Shown here: positions 16,601 to 24,337 of the stretch, piece by piece
Numbering within the stretch: the stretch's first letter is position 1
Layout: each line of letters opens with the position of its first letter
From: Paenibacillus marchantiophytorum
GTDB taxonomy: Bacteria; Bacillota; Bacilli; Paenibacillales; NBRC-103111
Assembly (NCBI RefSeq): GCF_014640555.1
Contig: NZ_BMHE01000015.1
Coordinates: forward strand, 1-64,000
Length of the DNA: 64,000 nucleotides
Direction: 5' to 3'
Notes under the pieces: model-generated
The model's database searches: none
Seen by the model: only the letters and a program-made list of their open reading frames with translations
Told to the model about the DNA's origin: nothing
Program-made: the position numbers and the translations under genes

Positions 16601-17218
16601 GGGGATGTCAACCTGGGTGCAATTGAAGAATACTCGCGTGTGTCTGAACGTTTTGAGTTTCTAGATTCGCAAAAAAATGATTTGATCGAAGCGAAAACAA
16701 CGTTGTATCAAGTCATTCGTGAAATGGATATAGAGATGTCGAAGCGATTTAAGACGACTTTTGATGCCATTCGGTCGCACTTCGGTGTTGTGTTTGCCAA
16801 ATTGTTCGGGGGCGGTCGAGCGGATTTGATTTTGTCGGAACCAGAGAATATGCTGGATACCGGCATTGAGATCGTAGCTCAGCCGCCTGGCAAGAAGCTG
16901 CAGAATTTACAGCTGCTTTCAGGTGGAGAGCGAGCACTCACGGCGATTGCGCTCTTATTTTCGATTATTTGTGTAAAGCCAGTGCCATTCTGCGTCCTGG
17001 ACGAAGTTGAAGCGGCTCTGGATGAAGCGAACGTATCTCGTTTTGCTGAATACTTGCGTGAATTCTCGGAAATGACGCAATTTATCGTCGTTACACACCG
17101 CAAAGGAACGATGGAAGAGGCCGATGTGCTGTACGGCGTAACCATGCAAGAAGGCGGAGTTTCCAAGTTGGTTTCAGTGCGTTTGGAGGATGAGGAAGCT
17201 GTTGTTTCCGCGTCATAA
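13643..17218 (+). CDS. smc: Chromosome condensation ATPase SMC
   Basis: 1191 residues, full length. SMC dimers with ScpA/ScpB organise and segregate the nucleoid. Walker A GPNGSGKSNISDGI lies at about 32-45, long coiled coils at about 170-500 and 660-1000, and the hinge at about 500-660 (ending near NPGGSMTGGS). The signature LLSGGERALTAIALL is near 1091, and Walker B with FCVLDEVEAALDEAN near 1114. The start has TTGAGGTGAGACC. The ftsY gene follows after 32 bp. Confidence 0.98.
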   Translation: MFLKRIELSGFKSFADRTELEFVRGITAVVGPNGSGKSNISDGIRWVLGEQSAKSLRGGKMEDVIFAGSDSRRAVNFGEVSLTLDNTSQSLPLDFNEVTVTRRVHRSGESEYLINKQPCRLKDITELFMDTGIGKEAYSIIGQGRIEEILSTKSEDRRGIFEEASGIVKYKSRKREAEKKLGETEQNLLRIHDLVSELEDQIEPLREQSEKAIRYKELRETLKSSEIAMYVHQIDQIYLSWNEASQKLEKLTKEQTELSTIVNQHDAHLEKHRWETRRLEEELEKLQESLLGLSEDFEKCEGHGEVLKERKKNYVGNHQQLSTTIAIQEQRKLDKEAELSEQREKIIQIGAQLFEFQAKLTAEEQRLLGVNGGISSSPEDQLKGELLETLNRMAQARNEIRYAEQQTESLARRLERLDEERQKWSEQREKITLRKQELTVKLDETVQEIEDVRQQYVQLTQSLKNKQSLLDEAQGMVRKWEQKLDALTSRRDTMKEMANDYDGFMQGVKEVLKAKTRKDLKGIRGAIAELVKVPADVEVAIETALGGALQNIVVETEADGREAIAFLKRRQMGRATFLPMNVIRGRSIGDHELSSLKSAKGFIGLAVDLVSFDATYTNIFSSLLGNVVVAQSLEDANHIAAKAQYRYRVVTLEGDVVNPGGSMTGGSLQKKSTNLLGRQRQIEELDQEIKSSEQQLSGLRSQSGVMKREITDDMMTIEQLRQLGEQKRITEQQVRAELNPLESESRTVEDQLSQDSQDRGSLLAEKADLALKKTEAEAMLAELQQEEASLQQAIREAENSRKASESEKEELQSQLTDLKVKVASISQEKQSLQDQQRRLQQDLGEVDREMEMNRGLLVQLEQDMALLEQETVLQVELLNDLKLKKQQCTESIDFKRAERTEWLHKLEQEENETRAQRTQLKQVEESLHQTEVRVTRLDVELENMLKKLAEDYELSYELAKDRYPVPEDIQGTQSKVRELKREIASLGDVNLGAIEEYSRVSERFEFLDSQKNDLIEAKTTLYQVIREMDIEMSKRFKTTFDAIRSHFGVVFAKLFGGGRADLILSEPENMLDTGIEIVAQPPGKKLQNLQLLSGGERALTAIALLFSIICVKPVPFCVLDEVEAALDEANVSRFAEYLREFSEMTQFIVVTHRKGTMEEADVLYGVTMQEGGVSKLVSVRLEDEEAVVSAS

Positions 17219-17250
17219 TCTGTTGACAAGTTAATTTCCTAGGAGGAACC

Positions 17251-18246
17251 ATGAGCTTTTTTAAACGACTAAAAGATAGTATTTCCAGCAAGGCCGAAGC
17301 TGTTACGAATAAATTTAAAGAAGGACTAACCAAAACGAGGGACGCCTTCGTTGATCGCGTAGATGACTTATTTAGTCGCCGCAAGAAAATTGACGAAGAT
17401 TTCTATGAAGAGCTTGAGGAAATTCTAATCGGCGCTGATGTAGGCGTGAATACGGTTTTGAAATTGATTAATGAGCTTCGTGCTGAAGTGAAGAAGCGTA
17501 AAATCGAGAATCCGGCGGAACTTCAACCGATTCTTTCTGAGAAGCTTATTGAGCTTTTGAAAGGAGATGCGGATGCAGGATTAAATCTGAATCCGAACGG
17601 GTTGTCTGTGATTTTATTCGTAGGCGTTAATGGGGTAGGGAAAACAACGACAATCGGCAAAATGGCTCATATGTTCAAATCACAAGGCAAAAAAGTGCTG
17701 ATGGCTGCCGGAGATACGTTTCGTGCTGGAGCAATTGAGCAATTGGAGATTTGGGGAGAACGTGTCGGTGTTGATGTCATCAAACAACAATCTGGCGCTG
17801 ATCCCGCCGCGGTGATGTTCGATGCTGTGCAAGCTGCCAAAACACGAGGAGTCGACATCCTATTATGCGATACTGCGGGCCGCTTGCAGAACAAAGTGAA
17901 TCTGATGGAGGAACTGAACAAGATTTATCGCGTTATTCAGCGGGAAGTACCGGATGCTCCTCATGAGGTTATTCTTGTTTTGGATGCGACAACGGGGCAA
18001 AATGCGCTTAGCCAGGCCAAATTATTCGGCGACAAAACAGGTCTTACAGGATTGGTTTTATCCAAGCTGGATGGCACAGCGAAAGGCGGTATTGTTGTAG
18101 CGATCCGTCAGGAACTGTCTTTACCGGTGAAATTCGTAGGTCTTGGGGAGAAAATGGATGATCTCCAGCCGTTTGATTCAGAGCAATTTGTTCATGCATT
18201 GTTTGGCAAATGGATTGGCGAGCAAAAGGAAGAAACCGATATTTAA
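17251..18246 (+). CDS. ftsY: Signal recognition particle receptor FtsY
   Basis: 331 residues. This GTPase docks SRP-ribosome complexes at the membrane. A short charged N-terminal region replaces the long acidic A domain of enterobacteria. The NG domain has GVNGVGKTTTIGKMA (about 125-139), DTAGRLQNK, and TKLD-equivalent SKLDGTAKGG. RBS TAGGAGGAACC. It shares a promoter with smc and ends at a terminator. Confidence 0.97.
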   Translation: MSFFKRLKDSISSKAEAVTNKFKEGLTKTRDAFVDRVDDLFSRRKKIDEDFYEELEEILIGADVGVNTVLKLINELRAEVKKRKIENPAELQPILSEKLIELLKGDADAGLNLNPNGLSVILFVGVNGVGKTTTIGKMAHMFKSQGKKVLMAAGDTFRAGAIEQLEIWGERVGVDVIKQQSGADPAAVMFDAVQAAKTRGVDILLCDTAGRLQNKVNLMEELNKIYRVIQREVPDAPHEVILVLDATTGQNALSQAKLFGDKTGLTGLVLSKLDGTAKGGIVVAIRQELSLPVKFVGLGEKMDDLQPFDSEQFVHALFGKWIGEQKEETDI

Positions 18247-18279
18247 TCCTGGTATTCTTGTGTGGAACTCAAAATTCGT

Positions 18280-18316
18280 CTCAACCGCGTGGCGGTTTGA
18301 GGTGGATTTTTTGTTT
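18280..18316 (+). terminator. Terminator of smc-ftsY
   Basis: CTCAACCGC (18280-18288) pairs with GCGGTTTGAG (18292-18301) with one bulged base, followed by GTGGATTTTTTG. Confidence 0.65.
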
Positions 18317-18339
18317 TTTAAACTGACAAGGTCAAATGC

Positions 18340-18368
18340 TTGACATTCATCTCGGAATTCAGTATGAT
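18340..18368 (+). promoter_or_regulatory. Sigma-A promoter of ylxM-ffh
   Basis: Perfect TTGACA (18340-18345), 17-bp spacer, TATGAT (18363-18368). It begins the SRP/ribosomal protein transcription unit. Confidence 0.8.
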
Positions 18369-18418
18369 AGGTTCTGTTGTGCTGGTGTCAAGTGCGCAAC
18401 CTTTACGGAGGTGGAGTT

Positions 18419-18778
18419 ATGACGCTCGATCAGATCGATCAGATGCTGGAGAAGACGAATCGCATTAACTTGCTGTTTGATTTCTATGAAGCGTTGTTGA
18501 CCGATAAACAGAGAACATTCCTCCAGTTGTATTTCCACGATGATTACTCCTTGGGAGAAATCGCTGAGAATTTTGAAATAAGCCGCCAAGCGGTCTATGA
18601 GCACATTAAACGAGCAGAGTTAACCTTGCAGGATTATGAAGGCAAGCTGCAGCTAGTACATAAACATGAACAGCGCATGAAGCTGCGTTCAGAACTGATT
18701 CAAGTGATGGATCAATGCGATCCTGAGCTAAAGAGGAAAACGACGGAGCTTTTTGATACAATAGTAGGGATAGATTAA
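18419..18778 (+). CDS. ylxM: YlxM family helix-turn-helix protein
   Basis: 119 residues from the ATG at 18419 (ACGGAGGTGGAGTT upstream). It has a sigma-70 region 4-like helix-turn-helix: LTDKQRTFLQLYFHDDYSL then IAENFEISRQAVYEHIKRAE (about 45-64). Homologues are always beside ffh and are thought to modulate SRP; in streptococci YlxM affects SRP assembly. It lies 29 bp upstream of ffh. Confidence 0.92.
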   Translation: MTLDQIDQMLEKTNRINLLFDFYEALLTDKQRTFLQLYFHDDYSLGEIAENFEISRQAVYEHIKRAELTLQDYEGKLQLVHKHEQRMKLRSELIQVMDQCDPELKRKTTELFDTIVGID

Positions 18779-18807
18779 ATAAAGTCCAGAGGCAGGAGGT
18801 GAAGCGC

Positions 18808-20166
18808 ATGGCATTTGAAGGATTAGCAAACCGATTACAGAACGTATTCGGCAAGCTGAGAAGCAAAGGTAAGCTGACGGAAGAAGATGTAGGCGAAGCG
18901 CTTCGCGAGGTTCGATTGGCTCTGCTCGAAGCGGACGTTAACTTTAAAGTGGTGAAAGACTTTATTGCTAAGGTGAAAGAACAAGCGATAGGACAAGATG
19001 TATTGAAGTCCTTCACACCTGGCATGGTTGTTATCGATATTGTTAACAAAGAGCTTACCTCTCTGATGGGAGGCACACAAAGTAAACTGGCACGCTCGAA
19101 TCGACCTCCAACGATCATTATGATGGCAGGCTTGCAAGGGGCAGGGAAAACAACAACCTCTGGTAAACTAGCCAAAATGCTGCTCAAGCAGAACCATAGA
19201 CCGCTTCTCGTAGCTTGTGATATATACCGTCCAGCCGCGATCAAGCAGCTTCAAGTTCTGGGAGAACAATTGCAAGTGCCTGTGTTTGCACTCGGTGATC
19301 AAGTGAACCCGGTGGACATTGCCAAAGCCGGACTTCAGCATGCCAAAGATAATGGTAATGATTATGTCATTATCGATACCGCCGGTCGTCTCCACATCGA
19401 TGAGAATTTGATGGACGAGCTGAAGAATGTACGAACTGCCGTTGAACCTGATGAGATTTTACTTGTTGTCGATGCGATGACAGGTCAGGATGCCGTCAAT
19501 GTTGCAGAAAGTTTTCACAAACAGCTTGAGCTGACAGGTGTTGTATTAACGAAGCTGGATGGCGATACCCGTGGTGGTGCTGCGTTGTCCGTCAAAGCTG
19601 TAACAGGCTGTCCGATCAAGTTTGTGGCTAGCGGCGAGAAGATGGATGCGTTGGAACCTTTCTTCCCAGATCGTATGGCTTCAAGAATATTGGGCATGGG
19701 CGATATGCTTACTCTGATTGAGAAGGCGCAAGCCGGGATTGATATGGATAAGGCGAAAGAGATGGAGCGCAAAATGCGCAACGCCGAATTCACCTTTGAA
19801 GATTTCCTTGATCAGATGGAGCAAGTTAAGAAGATGGGTCCTTTGGATCAAATTCTGGATATGCTGCCTGGTGCGAACAAGATCAAAGGCATGAAGGATA
19901 TGAAGGTTGACGACAAACAAATGGCACGTGTTGAGGCTATTGTGAAGTCGATGACCACGGAAGAAAAGCGCAAGCCTGAGCTCCTGAATGCAAATCGCCG
20001 CAAGCGGATTGCTATGGGAAGCGGCAACTCCGTGCAGGAAGTTAACCGTTTCATCAAGCAGTTCGATGATATGCGCAAGATGATGAAGCAATTCTCTGGC
20101 ATGATGGGTCCTAAAGGCGGCAAAGGTATGAAAAAGCTTGGCAAGGGATTTAAATTCCCCTTTTAA
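18808..20166 (+). CDS. ffh: Signal recognition particle protein Ffh
   Basis: 452 residues from the ATG at 18808 (GGCAGGAGGTGAAGCGC upstream); an earlier in-frame GTG falls inside that site. It binds 4.5S/6S scRNA and nascent signal sequences. The N domain is residues 1-90, the G domain has GLQGAGKTTTSGKLA (about 108), DTAGRLH and TKLDGDTRGG. The M domain (300-452) is methionine-rich, ending in QFSGMMGPKGGKGMKKLG. Followed by rpsP after 35 bp. Confidence 0.98.
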   Translation: MAFEGLANRLQNVFGKLRSKGKLTEEDVGEALREVRLALLEADVNFKVVKDFIAKVKEQAIGQDVLKSFTPGMVVIDIVNKELTSLMGGTQSKLARSNRPPTIIMMAGLQGAGKTTTSGKLAKMLLKQNHRPLLVACDIYRPAAIKQLQVLGEQLQVPVFALGDQVNPVDIAKAGLQHAKDNGNDYVIIDTAGRLHIDENLMDELKNVRTAVEPDEILLVVDAMTGQDAVNVAESFHKQLELTGVVLTKLDGDTRGGAALSVKAVTGCPIKFVASGEKMDALEPFFPDRMASRILGMGDMLTLIEKAQAGIDMDKAKEMERKMRNAEFTFEDFLDQMEQVKKMGPLDQILDMLPGANKIKGMKDMKVDDKQMARVEAIVKSMTTEEKRKPELLNANRRKRIAMGSGNSVQEVNRFIKQFDDMRKMMKQFSGMMGPKGGKGMKKLGKGFKFPF

Positions 20167-20201
20167 ATAAGCTATTTATTCTAAGTAGGAGGTGATTTTT
20201 C

Positions 20202-20474
20202 ATGGCAGTACGTATTCGTCTTAAACGTGTAGGCGCTCATAAAGCTCCTTTTTACCGTGTAGTGGTTTCGGATTCCCGTTCCCCACGTGATGGTCGTTTT
20301 ATTGAAGAAATCGGTACTTATAACCCGATTACAGAACCAGCAGCAGTTTCTCTTGATGAGGAAAAAGCGCTGAAATGGCTTCAAACTGGCGCTCAACCGT
20401 CCGATACAGTTCGCAGCCTGTTCTCAAAAGCAGGTTTGATGACTAAATTTCACGAGCTGAAATTACAGAAGTAA
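20202..20474 (+). CDS. rpsP: 30S ribosomal protein S16 (bS16)
   Basis: 90 residues. N-terminal MAVRIRLKRVGAHKAPFYRV and the following VVSDSRSPRDGRFIEEIG are the family signature. AGTAGGAGGTGATTTTTC precedes the ATG. It is part of the classic ffh-rpsP-khpA-rimM-trmD-rplS order. Confidence 0.98.
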   Translation: MAVRIRLKRVGAHKAPFYRVVVSDSRSPRDGRFIEEIGTYNPITEPAAVSLDEEKALKWLQTGAQPSDTVRSLFSKAGLMTKFHELKLQK

Positions 20475-20500
20475 TCTGTTATCTTTCGGAGGGTGAGTTC

Positions 20501-20731
20501 ATGAAGGATCTTATCACGGTAATTGCTAAGGCACTTGTCGATCATCCGGAAGAAGTACGTGTCACTGTGGTGGAGAAAGATGACAAGATTGAGTTCAGGC
20601 TGTCTGTTCATCCCGACGATGTCGGTAAAGTGATTGGCAAGCAAGGAAAGATTGCGAAGTCGCTCCGCACAGTGGTCACGTCGGCAGCTGTGAAAGAAAC
20701 GAAGCGGGTAGCCGTAGAAATCGTTTCATAA
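20501..20731 (+). CDS. khpA: KH-domain RNA-binding protein KhpA
   Basis: 76 residues, a single KH domain with the GxxG-type loop in VIGKQGKIAKSLRTVV. KhpA pairs with KhpB/Jag to bind RNA and tune cell elongation in Gram-positives; the Bacillus homologue is YlqC. RBS CGGAGGGTGAGTTC. A terminator follows, so rimM-trmD may be partly uncoupled. Confidence 0.93.
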   Translation: MKDLITVIAKALVDHPEEVRVTVVEKDDKIEFRLSVHPDDVGKVIGKQGKIAKSLRTVVTSAAVKETKRVAVEIVS

Positions 20732-20737
20732 GAAAGT

Positions 20738-20766
20738 AGGTTAGGATTTAGTTCCTAGCCTTTTTC
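20738..20766 (+). terminator. Terminator after khpA
   Basis: AGGTTAGG (20738-20745) pairs with CCTAGCCT (20754-20761) through one G-U pair, followed by TTTTTC. Confidence 0.65.
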
Positions 20767-20813
20767 TTGTATGATTTGGAAGGTAAATTAATGTGGAGGT
20801 TGGGCAAGCGAAT

Positions 20814-21329
20814 ATGAGCGAAAAACTGGTCACCATCGGTAAAGTTGTAAACAGCCACGGAATTCGTGGAGAGCTAAAAATAGTTCCAGAAACAGATTTC
20901 CCAGAACGTTTTGATAAAGGCAATTCGCTAATTATTGTAGATTCTCAAAATAAGCAAACGCCGGTGACGGTGCTATCGTCCCGCTTACATAAAAATGTGT
21001 TCATCATCCAATTCGCAGGATTCACTGACATCAATGAGGTAGAGAAGTTTAAAGGTTCGCTCCTCAAAATTGAAAGCACCCAGCAGCAACCGCTTGATGA
21101 GGGAGAGTATTACTATAGCGAAATTATCGGGTGCAACGTGATTACGGAAGATGGCCAAGAATTAGGCTTAGTGTCCGAAGTATTAACACCAGGCGCTAAT
21201 GATGTGTGGGTCGTAGCTTTGGCGAAAGGAAAGCAACTATTACTGCCTGTCATTGATGATGTAATCCTTGATGTCGATGTCGCCAACAAAATAATCCGCA
21301 TCCATCTGATGGAAGGGTTACTAGAATGA
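20814..21329 (+). CDS. rimM: Ribosome maturation factor RimM
   Basis: 171 residues from the ATG at 20814, with TGGAGGTTGG upstream. It assists 30S head assembly and binds S19. The N-terminal domain has IGKVVNSHGIRGELKIVPET; the PRC-barrel follows with EYYYSEIIGC and PGANDVWVV and ends in LPVIDDVILDVD. An ATGA overlap couples it to trmD. Confidence 0.96.
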   Translation: MSEKLVTIGKVVNSHGIRGELKIVPETDFPERFDKGNSLIIVDSQNKQTPVTVLSSRLHKNVFIIQFAGFTDINEVEKFKGSLLKIESTQQQPLDEGEYYYSEIIGCNVITEDGQELGLVSEVLTPGANDVWVVALAKGKQLLLPVIDDVILDVDVANKIIRIHLMEGLLE

Positions 21330-22075
21330 GAATCGATGTGTTGACGCTCTTTCCTGAGATGTTTGATGGTGTTTTTTCGTCCAGCATATTGGGGAAAGCG
21401 CGTGATAAAGGAATCGTTTCGTTGAATACGGTAAATTTTCGTGATTATGCAAACAATAAGCATAATACAGTCGATGATTATCCTTATGGCGGCGGAGGCG
21501 GTATGGTTTTGAAGCCTGAGCCGATTTTCGCTGCGGTTGAAGCTCTGCCCGTTCATGAACAACCCGGAGAAGAGCAAATTAAGCCGCGTGTGATTCTGAT
21601 GTGTCCGCAAGGTACGCCTTTTACGCAAAAGAAAGCGGAGGAACTGTCGAGCGAACAACATCTTGTGTTTATTTGCGGTCATTACGAAGGCTACGATGAG
21701 CGGATTCGGCAATATCTGGTGACGGACGAGCTCTCCATCGGAGATTATGTATTAACAGGCGGTGAATTACCCGCTATGGTTGTCATAGACAGCGTAGTGA
21801 GGCTCCTGCCTGGCGTGCTGGGCAATGAAATGTCCGCTGTCACGGATTCATTCTCAACAGGTCTATTGGAGTATCCGCATTATACGCGGCCAGCTAAGTT
21901 CAGAGAGTGGGAAGTACCTGAAATGCTGATGTCAGGCCATCATGAGAATGTAAGGAAATGGCGCAGGAAAGAATCATTGTTCCGTACATTGGAACGACGT
22001 TCGGATTTGCTTGTAGATAGAGAGTTATCCAAAGAAGAGAAGGCATGGGTTGCCGAATGGCATGCCCGGCAGTAA
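21326..22075 (+). CDS. trmD: tRNA (guanine-37 N1)-methyltransferase TrmD
   Basis: 249 residues. It makes m1G37 next to the anticodon, preventing +1 frameshifts. SPOUT-type features: MRIDVLTLFPEMF at the start, DDYPYGGGGGMVL, the SAM trefoil knot with ICGHYEGYDERIR and SIGDYVLTGGELPAM, and YPHYTRP near the end. Confidence 0.97.
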   Translation: MRIDVLTLFPEMFDGVFSSSILGKARDKGIVSLNTVNFRDYANNKHNTVDDYPYGGGGGMVLKPEPIFAAVEALPVHEQPGEEQIKPRVILMCPQGTPFTQKKAEELSSEQHLVFICGHYEGYDERIRQYLVTDELSIGDYVLTGGELPAMVVIDSVVRLLPGVLGNEMSAVTDSFSTGLLEYPHYTRPAKFREWEVPEMLMSGHHENVRKWRRKESLFRTLERRSDLLVDRELSKEEKAWVAEWHARQ

Positions 22076-22102
22076 AAGGTTGAATAGCCAGAAAGTTCTC
22101 TA

Positions 22103-22131
22103 TTGATATTATTCTTTATCTATGATAATAT
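22103..22131 (+). promoter_or_regulatory. Promoter of rplS
   Basis: TTGATA (22103-22108), 17-bp spacer, TAATAT (22126-22131). It gives a leader of about 110 nt before the rplS start. Confidence 0.5.
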
Positions 22132-22136
22132 ATATT

Positions 22137-22240
22137 CTGTTGTGATTTTTTCAACAGTTCGAGTCTGGTGGTCCTCTACGCATAACAACTACGATCTACT
22201 TTGTGAATGAGCGGAATGAACACCTGTGTGGAAGGAGGGA
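22137..22240 (+). promoter_or_regulatory. Candidate L19 ribosomal protein leader
   Basis: The untranslated leader of rplS opens with CTGTTG (22137-22142) pairing CAACAG (22152-22157). Rfam describes an autoregulatory L19 leader in low-GC Gram-positives at exactly this position. The full fold was not verified. Confidence 0.35.
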
Positions 22241-22247
22241 GTCAACT

Positions 22248-22589
22248 ATGAATCTTATTCAAGAGATTACGAAAGAGCAACTCCGTACGGATATTCCTAA
22301 TTTCCGTCCAGGAGACACACTTAAAGTACACGTAAAAGTTATCGAGGGTACACGTGAGCGTATTCAGCTGTTCGAAGGTGTTGTTATTAAACGCCACGGC
22401 GGTGGAATCAGCGAAACGTTTACAGTTCGTAAAATTTCTTACGGTGTGGGTGTGGAAAGAACTTTCCCATTCCATTCTCCGAAGATTGAAAAGATTGAAG
22501 TGGCTCGCCGTGGTAAAGTTCGTCGTGCGAAACTTTATTATCTGCGTGGTCTTCGTGGTAAAGCTGCAAGAATCAAAGAAATTCGATAA
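22248..22589 (+). CDS. rplS: 50S ribosomal protein L19 (bL19)
   Basis: 113 residues from the ATG at 22248 (GGAAGGAGGGAGTCAACT upstream); a longer in-frame extension begins inside the leader and is rejected. Family features are FRPGDTLKVHVKVIEG, RIQLFEGVVI and VRRAKLYYLRGLRGKAARI. Followed by a terminator. Confidence 0.98.
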   Translation: MNLIQEITKEQLRTDIPNFRPGDTLKVHVKVIEGTRERIQLFEGVVIKRHGGGISETFTVRKISYGVGVERTFPFHSPKIEKIEVARRGKVRRAKLYYLRGLRGKAARIKEIR

Positions 22590-22597
22590 GAAAAACG

Positions 22598-22626
22598 GGG
22601 GGCTTGTTCAGGCAAGTCTCCTTTTC
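22598..22626 (+). terminator. Terminator after rplS
   Basis: GGGGGCTTG (22598-22606) pairs with CAAGTCTCC (22613-22621) using two G-U pairs, followed by TTTTC. Confidence 0.55.
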
Positions 22627-22688
22627 ATTTTCATGGTGCATACTAGATCTAACGACATAAACCAAAACTGGAAAAGAGGCAATCAGTG

Positions 22689-23306
22689 ATGGAACAAAAG
22701 AACCAAGATCAGCCTTACATAGAGCCGGACTCAGCGGCAGCTGCTGCGCCTGCGAAATCAACTAAAAATGAGACTTGGGAATGGATTAAAGCTTTGGTTA
22801 TTGCGGGCGTGCTTGTGATCATCATTCGCTGGTTCTTATTCTCGCCGTTCATTGTAGATGGAGATTCCATGCGCCCGAATTTCTCTACCGGTGAAAGACT
22901 TATCGTGAATAAAATTGTGTATGATATTCGCTCGCCGAAACGGGGAGAGGTTATTGTTTTCCACGCTCCGGAAGGTAAGGATTACATCAAACGCGTCATT
23001 GGTCTTCCAGGTGAGACAGTGAAAGTGACGGGTGACAAAGTCTTCATTAATGGTCAAGAGATTGATCAGCCTTTCATCAAAGAAGCGATTGAACAAGCAA
23101 ATAAAGATGGACATCCCTACAATACATTGTCAGATTATCCGGAAACCAAAATTCCAGATAACGAGATATTCGCTATGGGAGATAATCGTCCGAATTCCAA
23201 AGATAGCCGTGCGAAGAGTGTAGGTTTCGTACCCTACGACAAAATTGTTGGCCGTGCAGAAGTCATTTTCTGGCCAGTGAGCAAAATTAGTTTCATACAT
23301 TTTTGA
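22689..23306 (+). CDS. lepB: Type I signal peptidase
   Basis: 205 residues from the ATG at 22689. It removes signal peptides on the outer face of the membrane. One N-terminal membrane helix (about 34-51) is followed by the catalytic serine, Ser60 in VDGDSMRP, and the general base Lys101 in YIKRVIGLPG. The GDNRPNSKDSR box lies near the C-terminus. The N-terminus has a short Ala-rich stretch before the helix. It sits between rplS and rbgA, as in other Paenibacillaceae. Confidence 0.95.
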   Translation: MEQKNQDQPYIEPDSAAAAAPAKSTKNETWEWIKALVIAGVLVIIIRWFLFSPFIVDGDSMRPNFSTGERLIVNKIVYDIRSPKRGEVIVFHAPEGKDYIKRVIGLPGETVKVTGDKVFINGQEIDQPFIKEAIEQANKDGHPYNTLSDYPETKIPDNEIFAMGDNRPNSKDSRAKSVGFVPYDKIVGRAEVIFWPVSKISFIHF

Positions 23307-23317
23307 GGTGAAGAAGA

Positions 23318-24184
23318 ATGACCATTCAATGGTTTCCCGGTCACATGACCAAGGCGCGAAGACAGATTGAAGAAAAGCTTAAGCTGATTGATGTCGTCAT
23401 TGAGCTCTTGGATGCCCGCATACCGCTCTCCAGCCGGAACCCGATGGTTGATGAGATTTTAAAGGATAAACCGCGCCTGGTCTTGCTGAATAAGAATGAT
23501 TTGGCGGATCCGCAAGTCACTGCGGAATGGGTCAAATATTTTGCCGAGCAAGGTCTTCCGGCATTACCGATCGATGCTGCCAACGGAACTCATTTGAAAG
23601 AAATCTTGCCGCGAGTTAAGCAGCTTTGGGCTCACAAGATTGAGAGTCAGCTTCGCAAGGGGATTAACCCTCGTGCAGTAAGAGCGCTTATTGTTGGGAT
23701 TCCAAATGTGGGCAAATCGACGCTTATTAATCAGCTTGCTGGCAAGAAAATTGCCGCTACTGGAGATAAACCAGGCGTTACCAAGGGGCAGCAGTGGATT
23801 AAAGTCGGCACCGAGATGGATTTGTTGGATACACCGGGGATTTTGTGGCCCAAATTCGAAGATCAAATGGTTGGCATGAGATTGGCGGCTACAGGTGCGA
23901 TTAAAGAAGAATTGCTTCATTTGGATGAAATCGCGCTGTTCGTCGTTAAATACATGGTTCAGCATTATGGAACTGGTATTCAGGAACGATATGCCATTCA
24001 AGAGCTTCCCGAGGATATGGATAATATTCATGAGGTCATTAAGGTTATGGAAGCGATCGGCCGCAAGCGCGGAGCTATTGTAAGCGGTGGTAAGGTCGAT
24101 TTGGACAAGGCTTCCTTGATTATTATTCGTGAACTTCGAGCAGGTAAAATGGGGCGCATTTCTTTGGAAAAACCTTTGCGTTAA
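23318..24184 (+). CDS. rbgA: Ribosome biogenesis GTPase RbgA (YlqF)
   Basis: 288 residues. It is needed for late 50S assembly in Firmicutes. It is a circularly permuted GTPase: G4 (NKNDLAD, about residue 58) precedes G1 (GIPNVGKSTLIN, about 127) and G3 (DTPGILWP, about 171). The N-terminus MTIQWFPGHMTKARRQI is diagnostic. RBS GAGGTGAAGAAG. Only 11 bp separate it from lepB. Confidence 0.97.
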   Translation: MTIQWFPGHMTKARRQIEEKLKLIDVVIELLDARIPLSSRNPMVDEILKDKPRLVLLNKNDLADPQVTAEWVKYFAEQGLPALPIDAANGTHLKEILPRVKQLWAHKIESQLRKGINPRAVRALIVGIPNVGKSTLINQLAGKKIAATGDKPGVTKGQQWIKVGTEMDLLDTPGILWPKFEDQMVGMRLAATGAIKEELLHLDEIALFVVKYMVQHYGTGIQERYAIQELPEDMDNIHEVIKVMEAIGRKRGAIVSGGKVDLDKASLIIIRELRAGKMGRISLEKPLR

Positions 24185-24282
24185 TCAAAATCGGTTGAAT
24201 GAAAGTCATTTTGGAGTTCCGCTGCGATAGCGGGCTCGAAGATGGCTTTTTATTTTGGCAAGATGCAAGCAAAAAATGGTAT

Positions 24283-24311
24283 GGCTTGACGCGGCGTCAA
24301 TCCTTTATAAT
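24283..24311 (+). promoter_or_regulatory. rnhB promoter containing a perfect palindrome
   Basis: TATAAT lies at 24306-24311. The best -35 at 17 bp is TGGCTT (24283-24288). Between and overlapping them is the perfect 15-bp palindrome TTGACGC-G-GCGTCAA (24286-24300), which fills most of the spacer and looks like an operator. No known regulator is assigned. Confidence 0.5.
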
Positions 24312-24337
24312 GAAGAGATGGAAAGGGGCGAAAGCCG

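Noticed and set aside
24198..24260. Stem GAG-CCGCT/AGCGG-CTC after rbgA as a terminator
   Set aside because: The stem is interrupted and the T-run lies some 10 bases away from it.
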